DNA from: Bacillota bacterium
GTDB taxonomy: Bacteria; Bacillota; Bacilli; Paenibacillales; Paenibacillaceae
DNA length: 64,000 nt
NCBI GenBank assembly: GCA_023391635.1
Contig: JAEWAQ010000062.1
Location: 62,001-126,000 of the forward strand
Reading direction: 5' to 3'
Below the pieces are notes generated by a model, which was not told the origin of the DNA, made no database searches, and saw nothing but the letters and a program-made list of their open reading frames with translations. Position 1 is the stretch's first letter. Each line of letters starts with the position of its first letter. A program made the position numbers and the translations under genes. Shown in pieces: positions 62,937 through 64,000 of the stretch.

Positions 62937-64000
62937 ATGGTAGATATGAAAGCCATCGTCGTAGACGACGAGCGGTTGGTTATAGACTATATCGTCAGAC
63001 TTCTTGCCGGCGCGGGGGTCGAAGTCGTGGGCTGTTGCACGAATCCTTATGAAGCGCTACGGGTGGCGAGGGAATTGCAGCCCGACGTGCTGTTCCTGGA
63101 CATAGAGATGCCCGAGATGAGCGGCTTGGAGATCGCAGAGCAGGTGTATGCGGACGGCCTCGAGTCGGAGATCGTCTTCATTACCGCCTTCAACCAGTAT
63201 GCCGTCGATGCATTTCGGGTGAATGCGCTTGATTATCTGTTGAAGCCGGTCAGAAGGGAAGAGTTGAACCGCTCGCTGGAGCGGGTCAGGAAGAGACGCA
63301 GCGCGAGCGCGGGAGTGGAAAAGAGGATCGGCCCTCGGCAAGTGTCGGTCTCTCTGTTCGGCAAGTTCTCCGTATGCTTCGACGATGATTCGGAACCGGT
63401 ACGCTGGGTGACGTCCAAATGCGCAGAACTGTTCGCTTACCTGCTCCTTCGGCGAGGAGATAGGGAGGTAAGCAAGTGGGAGTTGTTTGAAGCGCTCTGG
63501 AAAGAGAAAGACACGGAGAAGGCGGATATCAACCTGCGAAGCACGGTCAGCAGAGTCAACAAAACGTTGCGGGATGTCCGGGCAGGCCTGTCGCTCGTCT
63601 CTGTCAGAAACGGGTATCGGCTCGCAGCTCCCAATGGAGAGCTCGTCATTAACGCCGATCAGTTGGAGCGTTTCGCGCTTGAATCCGTCGAGGTTAACAG
63701 GGAAAATCTGAAGGAGGTCGAGCAACTCGTCCATCGCTGTGCCTCGTCTTTTCTGCAGGAGTTTAGCGGCGAATGGTGCGAGCCTTACCGGATCCGATAT
63801 CGTCGATATTTCCTTCATCTCGGGGAACGGCTGCTCTCTTATTATATGCATTCGGAACCGGAACCTCTCAGAGCATTGCGTCTGGTAGAAATGTTGGTTG
63901 CCCATCATCCCTATGACGATTCGCTGCGGGCAGCGGCGTTGAAGCTCCATCATCAGCTTGGAAGTCCCAAGCAGGCTGCCGCTTATTATGAGGCATATGC
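62937..64000 (+). CDS. Response regulator with SARP/BTAD-like output, partial at window end
   Basis: Over 350 residues before the window ends without a stop. The receiver domain shows AIVVDDE (D10, D11), phosphoacceptor D55 in LFLDIEMPEMSG, a TAF switch and LLKPV. After a linker, VSVSLFGKFSVCFDD and ELFEALWKEKDTEKADINLRSTVSRV form a winged helix of the SARP type, and the tail (LRALRLVEMLVAHHPYDDSLR) is a bacterial transcriptional activator (TPR-like) domain. ATG 62937 has an AAGG site; ATG 62946 is an alternative. The sensor kinase is not in view. Confidence 0.85.
   Translation, partial: MVDMKAIVVDDERLVIDYIVRLLAGAGVEVVGCCTNPYEALRVARELQPDVLFLDIEMPEMSGLEIAEQVYADGLESEIVFITAFNQYAVDAFRVNALDYLLKPVRREELNRSLERVRKRRSASAGVEKRIGPRQVSVSLFGKFSVCFDDDSEPVRWVTSKCAELFAYLLLRRGDREVSKWELFEALWKEKDTEKADINLRSTVSRVNKTLRDVRAGLSLVSVRNGYRLAAPNGELVINADQLERFALESVEVNRENLKEVEQLVHRCASSFLQEFSGEWCEPYRIRYRRYFLHLGERLLSYYMHSEPEPLRALRLVEMLVAHHPYDDSLRAAALKLHHQLGSPKQAAAYYEAY

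Overview
The window looks like a chromosomal segment from a Gram-positive, spore-former-type Firmicute, most likely Paenibacillus or a close relative. This is an inference from moderate GC, strong AGGAGG/AGGTGA ribosome sites, frequent TTG and GTG starts, lipoprotein-type solute-binding proteins, and a response regulator with a SARP-like output domain. No rRNA, tRNA or CRISPR array was found.

Most of the window is a defence-rich accessory region in varied states of decay. From 0.4 to 7 kb there is a small unknown gene followed by an AddB-like and an AddA-like helicase-nuclease pair. From 7 to 12.1 kb there is an unrecognised small-gene cassette, a decayed PGN_0703-like nuclease, an orphan antitoxin and a decayed McrB-like gene. 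From 12.2 to 26.9 kb there is an apparently intact type I BREX operon: HTH gene, brxA, brxB, brxC, pglX, an extra AlbA_2/ATPase gene, pglZ and brxL. From 28.7 to 37.5 kb there is an apparently intact, AT-richer type II Wadjet-like operon (jetA, jetB, jetC, jetD) headed by a TIR-like gene. From 37.7 to 46 kb there are small regulators, a LytTR protein, a broken NERD/UvrD-type helicase, a protein with two tandem PD-(D/E)XK domains, an HD phosphohydrolase, a HigBA-like toxin-antitoxin pair with a frameshifted toxin, and gene relics. From 55.9 to 59.5 kb there is an apparently intact McrBC type IV restriction pair.

A separate metabolic block at 46.9-53.2 kb holds a GntR/LacI-type regulator, an L-rhamnose mutarotase-like enzyme, a sulfatase, two ABC permeases and a solute-binding lipoprotein. 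Together they suggest uptake and desulfation of a sulfated, perhaps rhamnose-containing, glycan. Housekeeping-like genes follow: GPP34, MerR, a split ThrE exporter, a lipoprotein, TrpB2, and a REC-SARP regulator cut by the window end.

Three patterns tie the region together. A LexA-like palindrome with a similarly spaced promoter recurs upstream of three loci (39.08, 41.18 and 55.84 kb). The gene string DUF1801 / SRPBCC / HD / trpB2 3' end is duplicated with different deletions at 46.4-46.9 and 60.5-61.4 kb. Pieces resembling the N- and C-terminal parts of one SF2 helicase family lie at 27.3 and 44.7 kb, on either side of the Wadjet block.
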